Shown: positions 44,828 to 52,953 of the stretch, in pieces | Position numbering within the stretch: the first letter of the stretch is position 1 | Layout: each line of letters begins with the position of its first letter | DNA from: Exiguobacterium sp. Leaf196 | Lineage (GTDB): Bacteria; Bacillota; Bacilli; Exiguobacteriales; Exiguobacteriaceae | Length of the DNA stretch: 64,000 bases | Assembly: GCF_001423965.1 (NCBI RefSeq) | Contig: NZ_LMPV01000011.1 | Coordinates: forward strand, 37,576 to 101,575 | Direction of reading: 5' to 3' | Notes under the pieces: generated by a model | What the model saw: only the letters and a program-made list of their open reading frames with translations | Databases searched by the model: none | What the model was told of the DNA's origin: nothing | Translations under genes and position numbers: made by a program

Positions 44828-45529
44828 TCATTGTTGAAGGACTGCTGCGTTTTCAAGCACTGCAGGTAGTTCGGCTAAAGAGGTAATCGTAAACGTGGGC
44901 TTGATATCCGTTGCCGGCTTTCCTTCTGGATTAAACCAACATGTTGCGATACCAGCTTGATTGCCACCTGCAATATCAGCTGACAAGGAATCTCCGATAA
45001 TGATTGTTCGCGCCGGGTCGAATTGTGGAATCTGCGCAAACACATGATCGAAAAATCCTGCCATCGGCTTTTGAAAACCTGTCTCTTCTGAAACGAAAAT
45101 CGCTTTAAAGAAGTCCGTTAATCCGGCGCCATCAAGTCGCGCGCGTTGCGTCTTTGAAATCCCGTTCGTGACGACGTACATCTCGACGTTCCCTTCTAGT
45201 TGCTCTAACAGGGCAGTCGCACCCGGAATCAATTCCGTCCCTTGCGCGAGGTATCCGCGATACGTTTCGTCAACTTCTCGTCCGTTGACTTCTCGTCCTT
45301 CTTCCGCAAAGAACGTCACGAATCGCGAGTGAATGACTTCCTCACGTGTCACTTCACCCCGTTCGAGTGCTCTCCAGAGCGCGTGATTGATTTCCTTGTA
45401 GCGCGCTTCTCGCTCAATCGTCCACGTTAGATCTTGTTGCTCGAGCAGGCGGCGAAAGGCAATCCGTTCCGTCGCTTCAAAATCAAGTAGTGTATGGTCA
45501 ATATCGAATAATACTGTCGTATAAAACAT
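44828..45529 (-). CDS. YjjG-family noncanonical pyrimidine nucleotidase (HAD superfamily)
   Basis: A 233-residue HAD phosphatase. Motif I FDIDHTLLDF with nucleophile Asp, motif II VTNGISKTQRARL, and motif IV IIGDSLSADIAGG. The pattern and length match YjjG/YfnB, which dephosphorylates noncanonical pyrimidine nucleoside monophosphates as house-cleaning. ATG 45529 follows AAAGGAGC at 8 bases, preferred over TTG 45535; it overlaps the preceding YdcZ gene by translation coupling. Last gene of the four-gene operon. Confidence 0.85.
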   Translation of the reverse strand: MFYTTVLFDIDHTLLDFEATERIAFRRLLEQQDLTWTIEREARYKEINHALWRALERGEVTREEVIHSRFVTFFAEEGREVNGREVDETYRGYLAQGTELIPGATALLEQLEGNVEMYVVTNGISKTQRARLDGAGLTDFFKAIFVSEETGFQKPMAGFFDHVFAQIPQFDPARTIIIGDSLSADIAGGNQAGIATCWFNPEGKPATDIKPTFTITSLAELPAVLENAAVLQQ

Positions 45530-45531
45530 CT

Positions 45532-46002
45532 TCAAGCTCCTTTACGTACTTGTCGTACAGTTGTTGTTTTCCCGCCCAGTTGAAATAACAGTACGCCCCC
45601 ACCAATCAGCAACACACCGAGTGCTTTCGTCCACGTAAATGGAACGGCTTGTAACCCGAACCAACCGAGCATATCCCACAGTAAGGCAAATAAGATTTGC
45701 GACACCATGACGATCGAAATCGCTCGACTTGGTCCGAGTTGTTGAACTCCTTGCGTCACACAGAGGACGACACCGACACCGATGATCCCACTGAACCAAA
45801 ACCAAGTTTGCGCCTGTTCGAGTGCAAACAATTGTGACCCTTCGACGATCAAACCAATCGTCAGTGAAGCGAGGAACCCGAGTCCAAGGACTAGCGTCGT
45901 CGTCGCCCAAGCACCGACATGTTCTTTGACTTTTGCGTTAAACGTATTTTGAATACAAACGAGCATGCCCCCACAAAGAGCAAGGATGATTCCCGTAACC
46001 AT
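45532..46002 (-). CDS. DMT superfamily transporter, YdcZ (DUF606) type
   Basis: 156 residues, about five membrane helices: GIILALCGGMLVCIQNT, ATTTLVLGLGFLASLTIG, FWFSGIIGVGVVLCV, IVMVSQILFALLWDML and ALGVLLIGGGVLLFQLGG. The internal WDxxGWFG motif is typical of DUF606. Single five-helix units are thought to pair; the second copy lies on the other side of the Crp gene. Substrate unknown. Confidence 0.85.
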   Translation of the reverse strand: MVTGIILALCGGMLVCIQNTFNAKVKEHVGAWATTTLVLGLGFLASLTIGLIVEGSQLFALEQAQTWFWFSGIIGVGVVLCVTQGVQQLGPSRAISIVMVSQILFALLWDMLGWFGLQAVPFTWTKALGVLLIGGGVLLFQLGGKTTTVRQVRKGA

Positions 46003-46014
46003 GTCGCACCTCTT

Positions 46015-46677
46015 TCATTCGTAAATGCTTTCTCCAACGCGCTCCATCAATCCGTCTCGATCAATGATCTCAATCGTATGCTGCGTTCTGCGAATCAACC
46101 CATCGTCGACGAACTGACGTAAGACACGGTTGACATGACGGTAGCTCGTCCCGATCAAATCTGCCGCATCGACCAGTTCCTTACTCGCAAAAGCATCCGT
46201 ATCAGGTGTCATCGACAGCAAATAACTGGCTAGCCGAACTTCTACCGGATACAGCAGATTGAAGCTGAGCGTATGCGATTTCAATTCAAACTTTTTCGTG
46301 ATCGTCTCGAGTAAAAATAATAGAAAAGCAGAATGATGTACACGTGCCTCTTCCAAATCCGCATAGGCGATGCGTAAGACGGTTACTGGTGTCACTGCCT
46401 CGACCGTGTTCATCAAATCAATCTTTCGGACGAATTCAATATCGCCGACGAGATCAAACGGATGCTTGAAGGACAACACGAGACGTTTCCCCGTTGCCGA
46501 CATATGCGTAATCTTCAATTTCCCTTCGACGAGCAGGTACAGTTCATGCGCAACATCGCCTTGTCGGCATAAAGCCTCACCCGGTGCGAACGTCTGGATG
46601 TGCATCGCCTTGCGTAGCGATACATCAAAGACATGCGTTAACTGATACCGTTCCAAATAGCTCACAATGTCCGTCAC
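46015..46677 (-). CDS. Crp/Fnr family transcriptional regulator
   Basis: 220 residues: cyclic-nucleotide-binding-like beta-barrel (FAPGEALCRQGDVAHELYLLVEGKLKI, key G and E residues present), long dimer helix, then C-terminal helix-turn-helix DLIGTSYRHVNRVLRQFVDDGLI (parts: GTSYRHVNRVLRQF). No Fnr-type cysteine cluster is visible. It resembles YeiL-like regulators. It sits between two YdcZ genes with 12 bp on each side; the palindrome at 47176-47191 is its probable operator. Confidence 0.88.
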   Translation of the reverse strand: MTDIVSYLERYQLTHVFDVSLRKAMHIQTFAPGEALCRQGDVAHELYLLVEGKLKITHMSATGKRLVLSFKHPFDLVGDIEFVRKIDLMNTVEAVTPVTVLRIAYADLEEARVHHSAFLLFLLETITKKFELKSHTLSFNLLYPVEVRLASYLLSMTPDTDAFASKELVDAADLIGTSYRHVNRVLRQFVDDGLIRRTQHTIEIIDRDGLMERVGESIYE

Positions 46678-46689
46678 TTCTTCTCCTCC

Positions 46690-47115
46690 TTAGCTCTTTA
46701 AGATGAAGATGCCTGCAACCATCATCAAGATGCCGATGATCTGCGGCCCCCGCAGTCGGCGTTTCATGACGCCGAACCAGCCTCTTCCGTCAATCCAGAG
46801 TGCCAGCGCTAATTGCGCTAATAAAAAGAGCGAAATCGTCAAGGTCACACCCATCAGGTGGACCGCCGTCATGTTGCTGAATAATATGATCGCCGCAAAT
46901 GCACCTCCTGCCAGATAGAGCGGTTTGACACGGCGCATCGCTGAAAAACTACGATCCCGTAAGACGACCGCTAAGAGGATCGCAACGATGAACCCGGTCA
47001 TCTGAGTGATCGTCGCTGCTTGCCACGTCCCGATCGTTTGACTGATCCGGGCATTAGCGACACTTTGAAGCGTTAAGAAAAAGCCACCAGCAATCGCAAA
47101 TAAGATACCACGCAT
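46690..47115 (-). CDS. DMT superfamily transporter, YdcZ (DUF606) type, second copy
   Basis: 141 residues, about five helices (RGILFAIAGGFFLTLQSVA, ATITQMTGFIVAILLAVVL and three more) with the DGRGWFG motif. The start at 47115 (MRGILF) has AGGAG at 7 bases; ATG six bases upstream is nearly on top of that site. First gene of YdcZ-Crp-YdcZ-YjjG. Likely forms a heterodimer with the second copy. Confidence 0.82.
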   Translation of the reverse strand: MRGILFAIAGGFFLTLQSVANARISQTIGTWQAATITQMTGFIVAILLAVVLRDRSFSAMRRVKPLYLAGGAFAAIILFSNMTAVHLMGVTLTISLFLLAQLALALWIDGRGWFGVMKRRLRGPQIIGILMMVAGIFILKS

Positions 47116-47175
47116 ATGCATACTCCTCTCTTCTTCCATGATAATCTCATTTAACGAGAGTCCTTCTGATTTGAA

Positions 47176-47191
47176 CAGGACATTTGTCCTG
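47176..47191 (-). promoter_or_regulatory. Candidate Crp-family operator of the YdcZ operon
   Basis: CAGGACA-TT-TGTCCTG, a perfect 7 bp dyad with a 2-base centre, 61 bases upstream of the first gene. Size suits a Crp/Fnr dimer, though the half-site differs from TGTGA and TTGAT. Confidence 0.55.
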
Positions 47192-47256
47192 AGATGTTCA
47201 GAAGTTCAGAAATCATGATGAGTAAATAGAATTTCATACAACTCTAAGTGTATTAA

Positions 47257-47294
47257 AAAAGCGATTGTTCTCTTGCTGAGAACAATCGCTTTTG
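47257..47294 (-). terminator. Terminator of the PPK2 gene
   Basis: AAAAGCGATTGTTCTC pairs with GAGAACAATCGCTTTT. Confidence 0.92.
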
Positions 47295-47309
47295 ATGTGT
47301 TTAAATAGT

Positions 47310-48164
47310 TTATGCTTCTTCTTCCAATCGTTTAATCGCTTCATCCAGCTGTTCCTGATCCTCTTCTGATAGCTTTGGATATTGCGGATCAATTTCCTTC
47401 AGGACGTCATTCATGACTTCGGTGACGATATAGCGGGAATACCATTCGTCATCTGCCGGTAAGATATACCATGGTGCATACGATGTCGATGTCGCTGAGA
47501 CAAGCTCAGCAAAAATCTCATGGTATTCGTCCCAGTGCTTGCGTTCCTCAATGTCATTAAACGAGAATTCGAAGTTTTTCGTTGGATCTTTCAGACGAGT
47601 CAACAGCCGTTGCCGTTGCTCCTCTTTTGAGACATGGAACAAGAACTTGACGACTCGGAAGCCATTCTCGACGAGATAGCGTTCAAAGTCATTAATTTGA
47701 CGATAGCGCATCTGCCACACGTCACCCTCATCCGGCTTTTCTTCCTCCTCGAGCAAATCATGGATTCGTGGGGCAATGACTTCCTCATAATAGGAGCGAT
47801 TTAAGATGCCGACTTCCCCTTTTTCTGGTAGTCCTTCGTGGATCCGCCATAGGTAGTCATGTTTTTGCTCCGTATCCGACGGTTTTTTGACGGAAATCGT
47901 TCGGAGTCCTTGTGCGTTCAAGTTAGAAAAGATATAGCTGATCGCCTCGTCCTTCCCCGCTGCATCAATTGCTTGCAGGATGACGAGGACGCCATTTTTC
48001 TCTTCAGCATGCAAACGCCAATGTAACTCTTGTAACGTCTCAACACTTTTTGGAATCCGTTTCTCTCGCAATTCTGCTTCCGAAATTTTATGTTCTTCTG
48101 ATGTCGGGTAATTCGAAAACGAGACTTGCTCGCCTTCCTTAACACGATAGGATGACAGTTTCAT
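47310..48164 (-). CDS. Polyphosphate kinase 2 family protein
   Basis: A 284-residue P-loop kinase that transfers phosphate between polyphosphate and a nucleotide (AMP, ADP or GDP depending on class). Walker A ILQAIDAAGKDEA, lid-region KKPSDTEQKHDYLWR (contains the PPK2 basic residues) and Walker B GILNRSYYEEV are present. AAAGGAGGAG precedes the start. Class cannot be fixed by eye. Monocistronic. Confidence 0.88.
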   Translation of the reverse strand: MKLSSYRVKEGEQVSFSNYPTSEEHKISEAELREKRIPKSVETLQELHWRLHAEEKNGVLVILQAIDAAGKDEAISYIFSNLNAQGLRTISVKKPSDTEQKHDYLWRIHEGLPEKGEVGILNRSYYEEVIAPRIHDLLEEEEKPDEGDVWQMRYRQINDFERYLVENGFRVVKFLFHVSKEEQRQRLLTRLKDPTKNFEFSFNDIEERKHWDEYHEIFAELVSATSTSYAPWYILPADDEWYSRYIVTEVMNDVLKEIDPQYPKLSEEDQEQLDEAIKRLEEEA

Positions 48165-48238
48165 GGTAGGGCTCCTCCTTTAATTGCTTCTAAAGGGGAT
48201 TTACCCTACTCATTCATCCTGAAAACGTTCAGATGAAC

Positions 48239-49093
48239 TTATCTTTTCAAAAGGAGACGGACTCCCTCTTCCAGCGTCGTCACGGGACGACCGAGTAATG
48301 CTTCAAAATCAGTACTTTCTACTGCCAGAGTCCCTGCTGCGATATCTGCCTGGATACCAGTCAGCATTGGAATCAAGAAGTCAGGTAAGCCAGCTGCTTG
48401 CATCCGCTCACCATATGTCGCTTCATCCACTTCATCTAAAGCGACCGATCGGTTAAGCACTGTTCCGACTGCAGTCGCGAGTTCTGCTTGTGTATGCAAC
48501 GGACCCGATAGTTCATAGATGGGGTTTGGATGCTCAAGCGTCAGTCCCGTCGCAATGGCTAACGCATACTCATCTTGTAACGCCCATCCGACTTTCCCTT
48601 CGCCTGCTGCCGTTAACCAGTCTGCGCCTTGCGCGACGGCGTCAATCGTTCCGAGTTCATTTTCGAGATACCAGTTGTTACGGAAAAAGACATACGGGAT
48701 ACCTGTCGCTTGAATCGCTTCCTCTGTGACACGATGCGTTCGAGCAAGTCCGTTTGTACTGTGTGCCGCATTGGCGATGCTCGTATAGCCGATCAGCTTG
48801 ACGCCTGCCTCTTTTGCTGCCGTGACAGCGGCTTGGTGTTGCCGGATCCGAGTCGCCTCTTCACCGTCCGTCGAAATGATCAACAATCGATCGATTCCTT
48901 GAAACGCTTGTCCGAGTGTTTCGGGCTGATCAAAGTCTCCGTATCGGACATCGATTCCTTGTGCTGCAAGCTCTGTTGCTTTTTCGACGTCGCGGACACT
49001 AACCGCTACATGTTCGTTGCCGACTTGTTCACTGAGGTGCTGCATGATCCGCGCGCCTAATTTTCCGGTTGCTCCTGTAATTAACCATTTCAT
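48239..49093 (-). CDS. NmrA-like NAD(P)H:quinone reductase (QorB/YtfG type)
   Basis: 284 residues: N-terminal WLITGATGKLGARI (Rossmann glycine motif), NmrA-type atypical extended SDR, with YTSIANAAHS and FFRNNWYLEN matching QorB/YtfG quinone reductases. The start at 49093 follows AAAGGAGTGGTTTC. Divergent from an HxlR regulator, the same pairing as E. coli ytfG-ytfH, supporting the assignment. Confidence 0.85.
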   Translation of the reverse strand: MKWLITGATGKLGARIMQHLSEQVGNEHVAVSVRDVEKATELAAQGIDVRYGDFDQPETLGQAFQGIDRLLIISTDGEEATRIRQHQAAVTAAKEAGVKLIGYTSIANAAHSTNGLARTHRVTEEAIQATGIPYVFFRNNWYLENELGTIDAVAQGADWLTAAGEGKVGWALQDEYALAIATGLTLEHPNPIYELSGPLHTQAELATAVGTVLNRSVALDEVDEATYGERMQAAGLPDFLIPMLTGIQADIAAGTLAVESTDFEALLGRPVTTLEEGVRLLLKR

Positions 49094-49215
49094 GATGAAA
49101 CCACTCCTTTGAAGTTTGATGTTGTTCTTCATGATACGCTAGGTGATACACTAAAAAAAGTAGGCACTTATCTGAAACTAGGTCCCTCAAAACGAACCAA
49201 TGGGAGAGGATGAAT

Positions 49216-49548
49216 GTGGCTGTATTCGATACAACGACCAATCAACGCACTGCCTGTCCAGTCACTCGGGTCCAACAGATGGTCGCTGGCAAATGGAAGA
49301 TCATCTTGCTGTGGCACCTGACACACGGGACACATCGTTTTCATGAACTGCAACAATTAACAGGTATCTCTAAGGGAACATTGACACGTCAGCTACGTGA
49401 GCTTGAAGCGGATGGGTTGATTCAACGGCACGTCTTTGGCGAAGTTCCCCCTCGTGTTGAATATTCTCTAACGGATGCTGGTCATAGTTTTTTACCAATT
49501 CTTGATCACATGGCAGCTTGGAGTGAACAACACTTTCAGGTGAAATGA
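49216..49548 (+). CDS. HxlR family transcriptional regulator
   Basis: A 110-residue winged-helix regulator of redox/quinone or aldehyde stress. Cys near the N-terminus (RTACPV) is at the position of the sensing cysteine in family members; GKWKIILLWHLTHGTHRFHEL and GISKGTLTRQLRELE hold the DNA-binding unit. GTG 49216 follows GAGAGG at 6 bases; ATG 49210 touches the SD. Divergent from the quinone reductase gene, its probable target. Confidence 0.88.
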   Translation: MAVFDTTTNQRTACPVTRVQQMVAGKWKIILLWHLTHGTHRFHELQQLTGISKGTLTRQLRELEADGLIQRHVFGEVPPRVEYSLTDAGHSFLPILDHMAAWSEQHFQVK

Positions 49549-49559
49549 TCGTGAGTAAC

Positions 49560-49604
49560 AAAAAAATGCGCTTCTTCTCGAGTCAGAGAAGAAGTGCATT
49601 TTTT
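49560..49604 (+). terminator. Bidirectional terminator after the HxlR gene
   Basis: AAAAAATGCGCTTCTTCTC pairs with GAGAAGAAGTGCATTTTTT. Confidence 0.92.
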
Positions 49605-49607
49605 CGT

Positions 49608-50600
49608 TCATTCCGTCGCTGTTACCGTCTGACGTAAGTGGGTGTCGATCGCTTCTGCGACACGTAATCCGGAGATGATAGCGCTCTCGACGCGCGTCCG
49701 TCCTGACGCATCATCGGCTTCAAGGAACGCATCACCAGCAAGCCAAAGTGGATGTGACGACAGTTTCAAATGCGGTGTCCGGTAAACTGCGCGTGCCTGA
49801 GCGTAACGCCAACGCTTGAGCTGGCGGGAGATAATCGTCACTGGTCCGAGTTGCTGTTGTAACAGACGCTCGACTTCCGCGAGTGTCTCTTCTTCTGGGC
49901 GCTCGTACCAGTCTTCACTGAAGCGAGCTGTCATATAGACGCTCAGGAGTGTCGTCTTCGAAATCTGTTTCTCGGCATTATTGACGAGTTTTAACATCCC
50001 ATCGACGAGTTGTTCGTCTTGTAGGCCGACTTCCCCGATCGTCAGTCGCTCTTTGATTTCAAACAGACCCACGAATGTCGGCTCGAACGTCACTTGGCGT
50101 AACTGCTCATGATCGTCCTCTCCGAGCGCCAGATCAGAAGCCTGCAACAGTTCATATGCTTGCGGTACAGGCGCCGTCACAAGTAACGCATCATACGCAC
50201 CTTGATGATCCGTCGCTTGTGTGACGAGTTCGTCCTCCATTGCCGTAATATGCGTGACCTGTTCATTCAACTGGACGGGAATCCCTCGACCAATCGCTTG
50301 TACGAGTTGATTCATGCCGTCCGTCGCGACATAGCGTGGAAAATCCGTTCCGAACCATTTACGAACCCACCCTTTCTCAAGCCAGTCGTCGACTTCGCGT
50401 CCTAACTCTTCCGTCCGAACCGTGAAGAAGACGGCACCATGATCCGCTGTTCCTTCATCAATCCGACGAGTCGCCATTCGCCCCCCGACGCTCTGGCTTT
50501 TTTCGATGATTTCAACAGCATGTCCTGCTGCCTGCAATTGACGTGCCGCAAAGATTCCGGCGAGTCCACCACCGATGATTCCGATTCGTTTCCCTGTCAT
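49608..50600 (-). CDS. Renalase-like FAD/NAD(P)-dependent amine oxidoreductase
   Basis: 330 residues with N-terminal FAD-binding IGIIGGGLAGIFAARQL, then VGGRMATRR (GG-R motif of the amine oxidase superfamily) and DHGAVFFTVR, typical of the renalase group. C-terminal LAGDAFLEADDASGRTRVESAIISG provides the second FAD contact (GD motif). Cytoplasmic. Substrate unknown; bacterial renalases oxidise isomeric dihydronicotinamides. Confidence 0.8.
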   Translation of the reverse strand: MTGKRIGIIGGGLAGIFAARQLQAAGHAVEIIEKSQSVGGRMATRRIDEGTADHGAVFFTVRTEELGREVDDWLEKGWVRKWFGTDFPRYVATDGMNQLVQAIGRGIPVQLNEQVTHITAMEDELVTQATDHQGAYDALLVTAPVPQAYELLQASDLALGEDDHEQLRQVTFEPTFVGLFEIKERLTIGEVGLQDEQLVDGMLKLVNNAEKQISKTTLLSVYMTARFSEDWYERPEEETLAEVERLLQQQLGPVTIISRQLKRWRYAQARAVYRTPHLKLSSHPLWLAGDAFLEADDASGRTRVESAIISGLRVAEAIDTHLRQTVTATE

Positions 50601-50664
50601 CTCGCTTCCCCCTCATATTCCTCATTTCTCTAAGTATAGAGGTTTCTTCCAAGACATGGGTGAA

Positions 50665-51558
50665 TCAATACCCGTCCGATATGCTTGTCATCTGTAATTC
50701 CTGCTCGATGAGCATGATGTTCTCCTCAAAGAACACCCGGTGCTCTTCTAGTCCACGTTTGATGCACCAGCCGACGGCCGTGAGTGCTTCCCACAAACGA
50801 TAGTATGCTAGATACGTCTCAAACGGCACGTCTGGGTGTAATGTCGCGTATCCTTCTTGAAATGCCGTGACGTAAATGGAACCGAACGTATTGAGATTAC
50901 GGACGATCTTCGTGAAGTCCATCTCGACGGCCCCGTAGCGGGTCGTCTCGAAATCGATCACCCCTGTGACTTGATCACCTACCGTCAGTAAATTTGCTAG
51001 GCGGAAGTCACAATGTGTGGCAACGGGACGTGAAGGCTCCGGTAACGACTGTTCTCGTCTGACTAACTCTGTTTGGATGTTCTCTAAAAAACTGGGATCG
51101 AGTTCGGTCGTGATGAACGGCATGAATCCATCGAGTTTTTCATTCCGGAAGCGTCGCCAGTCCTGAACCGGATAGGCATAAAATCCATCTTCCGTATACT
51201 CGCCGTAATCTTCTCCTGTACACGTATGCAGCATTGCGAGCGTTCGACCAATTTCGTACGCCAATTTTTTATTCATCGTGATCGGTGCCTGTCCCGCTAA
51301 GGCAGCAAGTACGAACGCCCCGGTCGTCTGCCCGGGAGTTGCTTCAGCTAAGATGTGCGGCACGGGTACAAATTCTTCTAGTGCATGAATCCAGCCACGT
51401 TCCCGGTACCACTTTTCAGCCGTATACGGGCGCTTCAAGAAGACGACCTGACCATCCGTTAGGACGAGACGATCGACTTCAGAACTATACGATTCGTCGA
51501 CAGTCGCGCATGCTGCGACGTCGAGTTGAAAATGTTCAATCTATTCGTCTCGCGTCAT
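50665..51558 (-). pseudogene. Aminoglycoside-phosphotransferase-family gene with amber stop at codon 6
   Basis: Reading from ATG 51558 gives MTRDE-stop-IEHFQLDVAACATVDESY, then an unbroken APH-type kinase to 50665 (298 codons). The TAG lies at 51541-51543, where Gln is likely ancestral. ATG 51558 overlaps the stop of the upstream GNAT gene as ATGA, strong support for this start. Downstream are the kinase motifs HCDFRLANLL (catalytic loop) and GVIDFETTRYG (metal-binding). A TTG at 51438 could start a 257-residue product but would delete the first strands of the nucleotide-binding lobe. Substrate of the intact protein unknown. Confidence 0.75.
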
Positions 51559-52037
51559 TCCGTCGTTCCCACTATTTTCTGTAGCGTTTCACCTGGTAGA
51601 CCGTCAATCGGTCCAACATAGGTCGATTCAAAACCTAATCCGATCAAAATACGGCGCGACGCTTCATGTGCTGGATCAATCGTCGCCGTGACGACCTGTA
51701 GCTCTTCTTCTGTCGCTAACTGTAAGAGACGCTCTGCAATGGCTGTGCCGTATCCGCGTCCCCACTGATCGGGTAGTAGCATGTAACCGAGCTCTGCTTC
51801 GAACGGTTGCGTTTGACTCCGGGTCATGTGCCCGATTCCGATCCATGTCTCTTCGGCATAGATCAGATACGATCCGAGTCGGTCGTGCTGCTGTTGTTCA
51901 AGGATTCGCTCAAAGCGTTGTTTCGTTTCCGTATCTGTTAATGCCTGTTCCGTGATGTAACGCATGACACGTTCATCTTGGACGAGCGTCGCGTAGCGAT
52001 CGTAATCGGACGCTGTCATTTTTCGTAATTCAATCAT
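51555..52037 (-). CDS. GNAT family acetyltransferase (RimJ/RimL-like)
   Basis: 160 residues: IELRKMTASDYDRYATLVQD, ELGYMLLPDQWGRGYGTAIAERLL (acetyl-CoA loop RGYGTA), then PAHEASRRILIGLGFEST (parts: GYMLLPDQWGRGYGTA, ASRRILIGLGF). The start at 52037 follows AAGAGGAGAA. It is between the isochorismatase-like gene and the APH pseudogene, forming a three-gene unit with ATGA overlap downstream. Acceptor unknown. Confidence 0.83.
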   Translation of the reverse strand: MIELRKMTASDYDRYATLVQDERVMRYITEQALTDTETKQRFERILEQQQHDRLGSYLIYAEETWIGIGHMTRSQTQPFEAELGYMLLPDQWGRGYGTAIAERLLQLATEEELQVVTATIDPAHEASRRILIGLGFESTYVGPIDGLPGETLQKIVGTTE

Positions 52038-52050
52038 CTTATTCTCCTCT

Positions 52051-52611
52051 TCATGTCCGGTAGTCATTGTGGATTGGGGTGAAGACATCTTCCGTTGACG
52101 GACGAACGATCGAAAAGTGTTCGACGTTATAATGACCGTGCAAGACTTGATTGTGGTGTGCGATCATTTGCTCCGGCGTCAATACATCGGAACCGTTCGT
52201 CGTATGCCCATCTGCGACGAGTGTGACATCAAAACCATGTACTGTCGCACTGCGCACCGCGGTATCGATGCAGTGCTCCGTCTTACAGCCTAAGACAATC
52301 AGATGTTCAATCGATGCTTGGCGTAGATGATCGAGCAAGGGAGTGCCATGGAACGCATTCGTCGCCGCTTTATCGAACGTGACACTAGAAGTTGGAACGG
52401 GAATCAAGTCATGGACTGCAAACCCAGGTCCTGTTCCGCCAGCGACATCTAGATCCCGAATGAAGACGACCGGGATGTTCCTGTCGTCTGCTTCGAGTAC
52501 GACCGCTTCGATGACGTGCGCGACTTGTTCCTTTAAGTATACCGGACGTTCTTCGATGTTTCCGTCGACGAGTTCCTGTTGAAAATCAATCACTAGGACC
52601 GCTTGTTTCAT
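52051..52611 (-). CDS. Isochorismatase-family cysteine hydrolase
   Basis: 186 residues: N-terminal Asp in VIDFQQELVDG, a Lys in VTFDKAATNAFHGT, and Cys in KTEHCIDTAVRSA make the D-K-C triad of the family. No signal peptide. ATG 52611 is preferred, with AAGGAGG 9 bases upstream; ATG 52617 is only 3 bases after it. Likely hydrolyses an amide such as a nicotinamide-like compound, but the substrate is not identifiable. First gene of the unit with the GNAT and APH genes. Confidence 0.85.
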   Translation of the reverse strand: MKQAVLVIDFQQELVDGNIEERPVYLKEQVAHVIEAVVLEADDRNIPVVFIRDLDVAGGTGPGFAVHDLIPVPTSSVTFDKAATNAFHGTPLLDHLRQASIEHLIVLGCKTEHCIDTAVRSATVHGFDVTLVADGHTTNGSDVLTPEQMIAHHNQVLHGHYNVEHFSIVRPSTEDVFTPIHNDYRT

Positions 52612-52740
52612 CGTCATGTTCCTCCTTGTAAAATCGACTGCTTGTTTCCTTCCCGCTCATCTGAATGATTTCCTGCTCCTGACGGGCGCGAAACTTTTTA
52701 GCTATTGGATTCGTTAAGAAGAAAGAAAGGATGTGTCTGG

Positions 52741-52914
52741 ATGATTTGGTTTGGCGTCATCTTCTTATGTGTGCTTCTCGTCAATCTGACACTGGAGAAA
52801 CTGATCATGAACCGGACGATGACAGGTCGCTGGTTCGTACGCAACTTACTCATTTGTCTCGGGATCACTCTATTACTTTTCGGAATCGAACGTTATATCC
52901 TATCCGGTCTGTAA
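52741..52914 (+). CDS. Small membrane protein (57 aa)
   Basis: 57 residues with two hydrophobic helices (IWFGVIFLCVLLVNLTL and LLICLGITLLLFGIERYIL) separated by a polar, basic loop EKLIMNRTMTGRWFVRN. ATG 52741 follows AAAGGA at 8 bases. Isolated gene with its own terminator. No family recognised. Confidence 0.65.
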   Translation: MIWFGVIFLCVLLVNLTLEKLIMNRTMTGRWFVRNLLICLGITLLLFGIERYILSGL

Positions 52915-52950
52915 AAAAAGCAGGTAGCGATTTTTCGCTACCTGCTTTTT
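52913..52950 (+). terminator. Terminator of the small membrane gene / convergent SDR gene
   Basis: AAAAAAAGCAGGTAGCGA pairs with TCGCTACCTGCTTTTT. Confidence 0.92.
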
Positions 52951-52953
52951 CAT

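Noticed and set aside
46015..46677. Crp-family protein considered as an Fnr-type oxygen sensor
   Set aside because: No N-terminal cysteine cluster is present; only a single Cys near residue 38.
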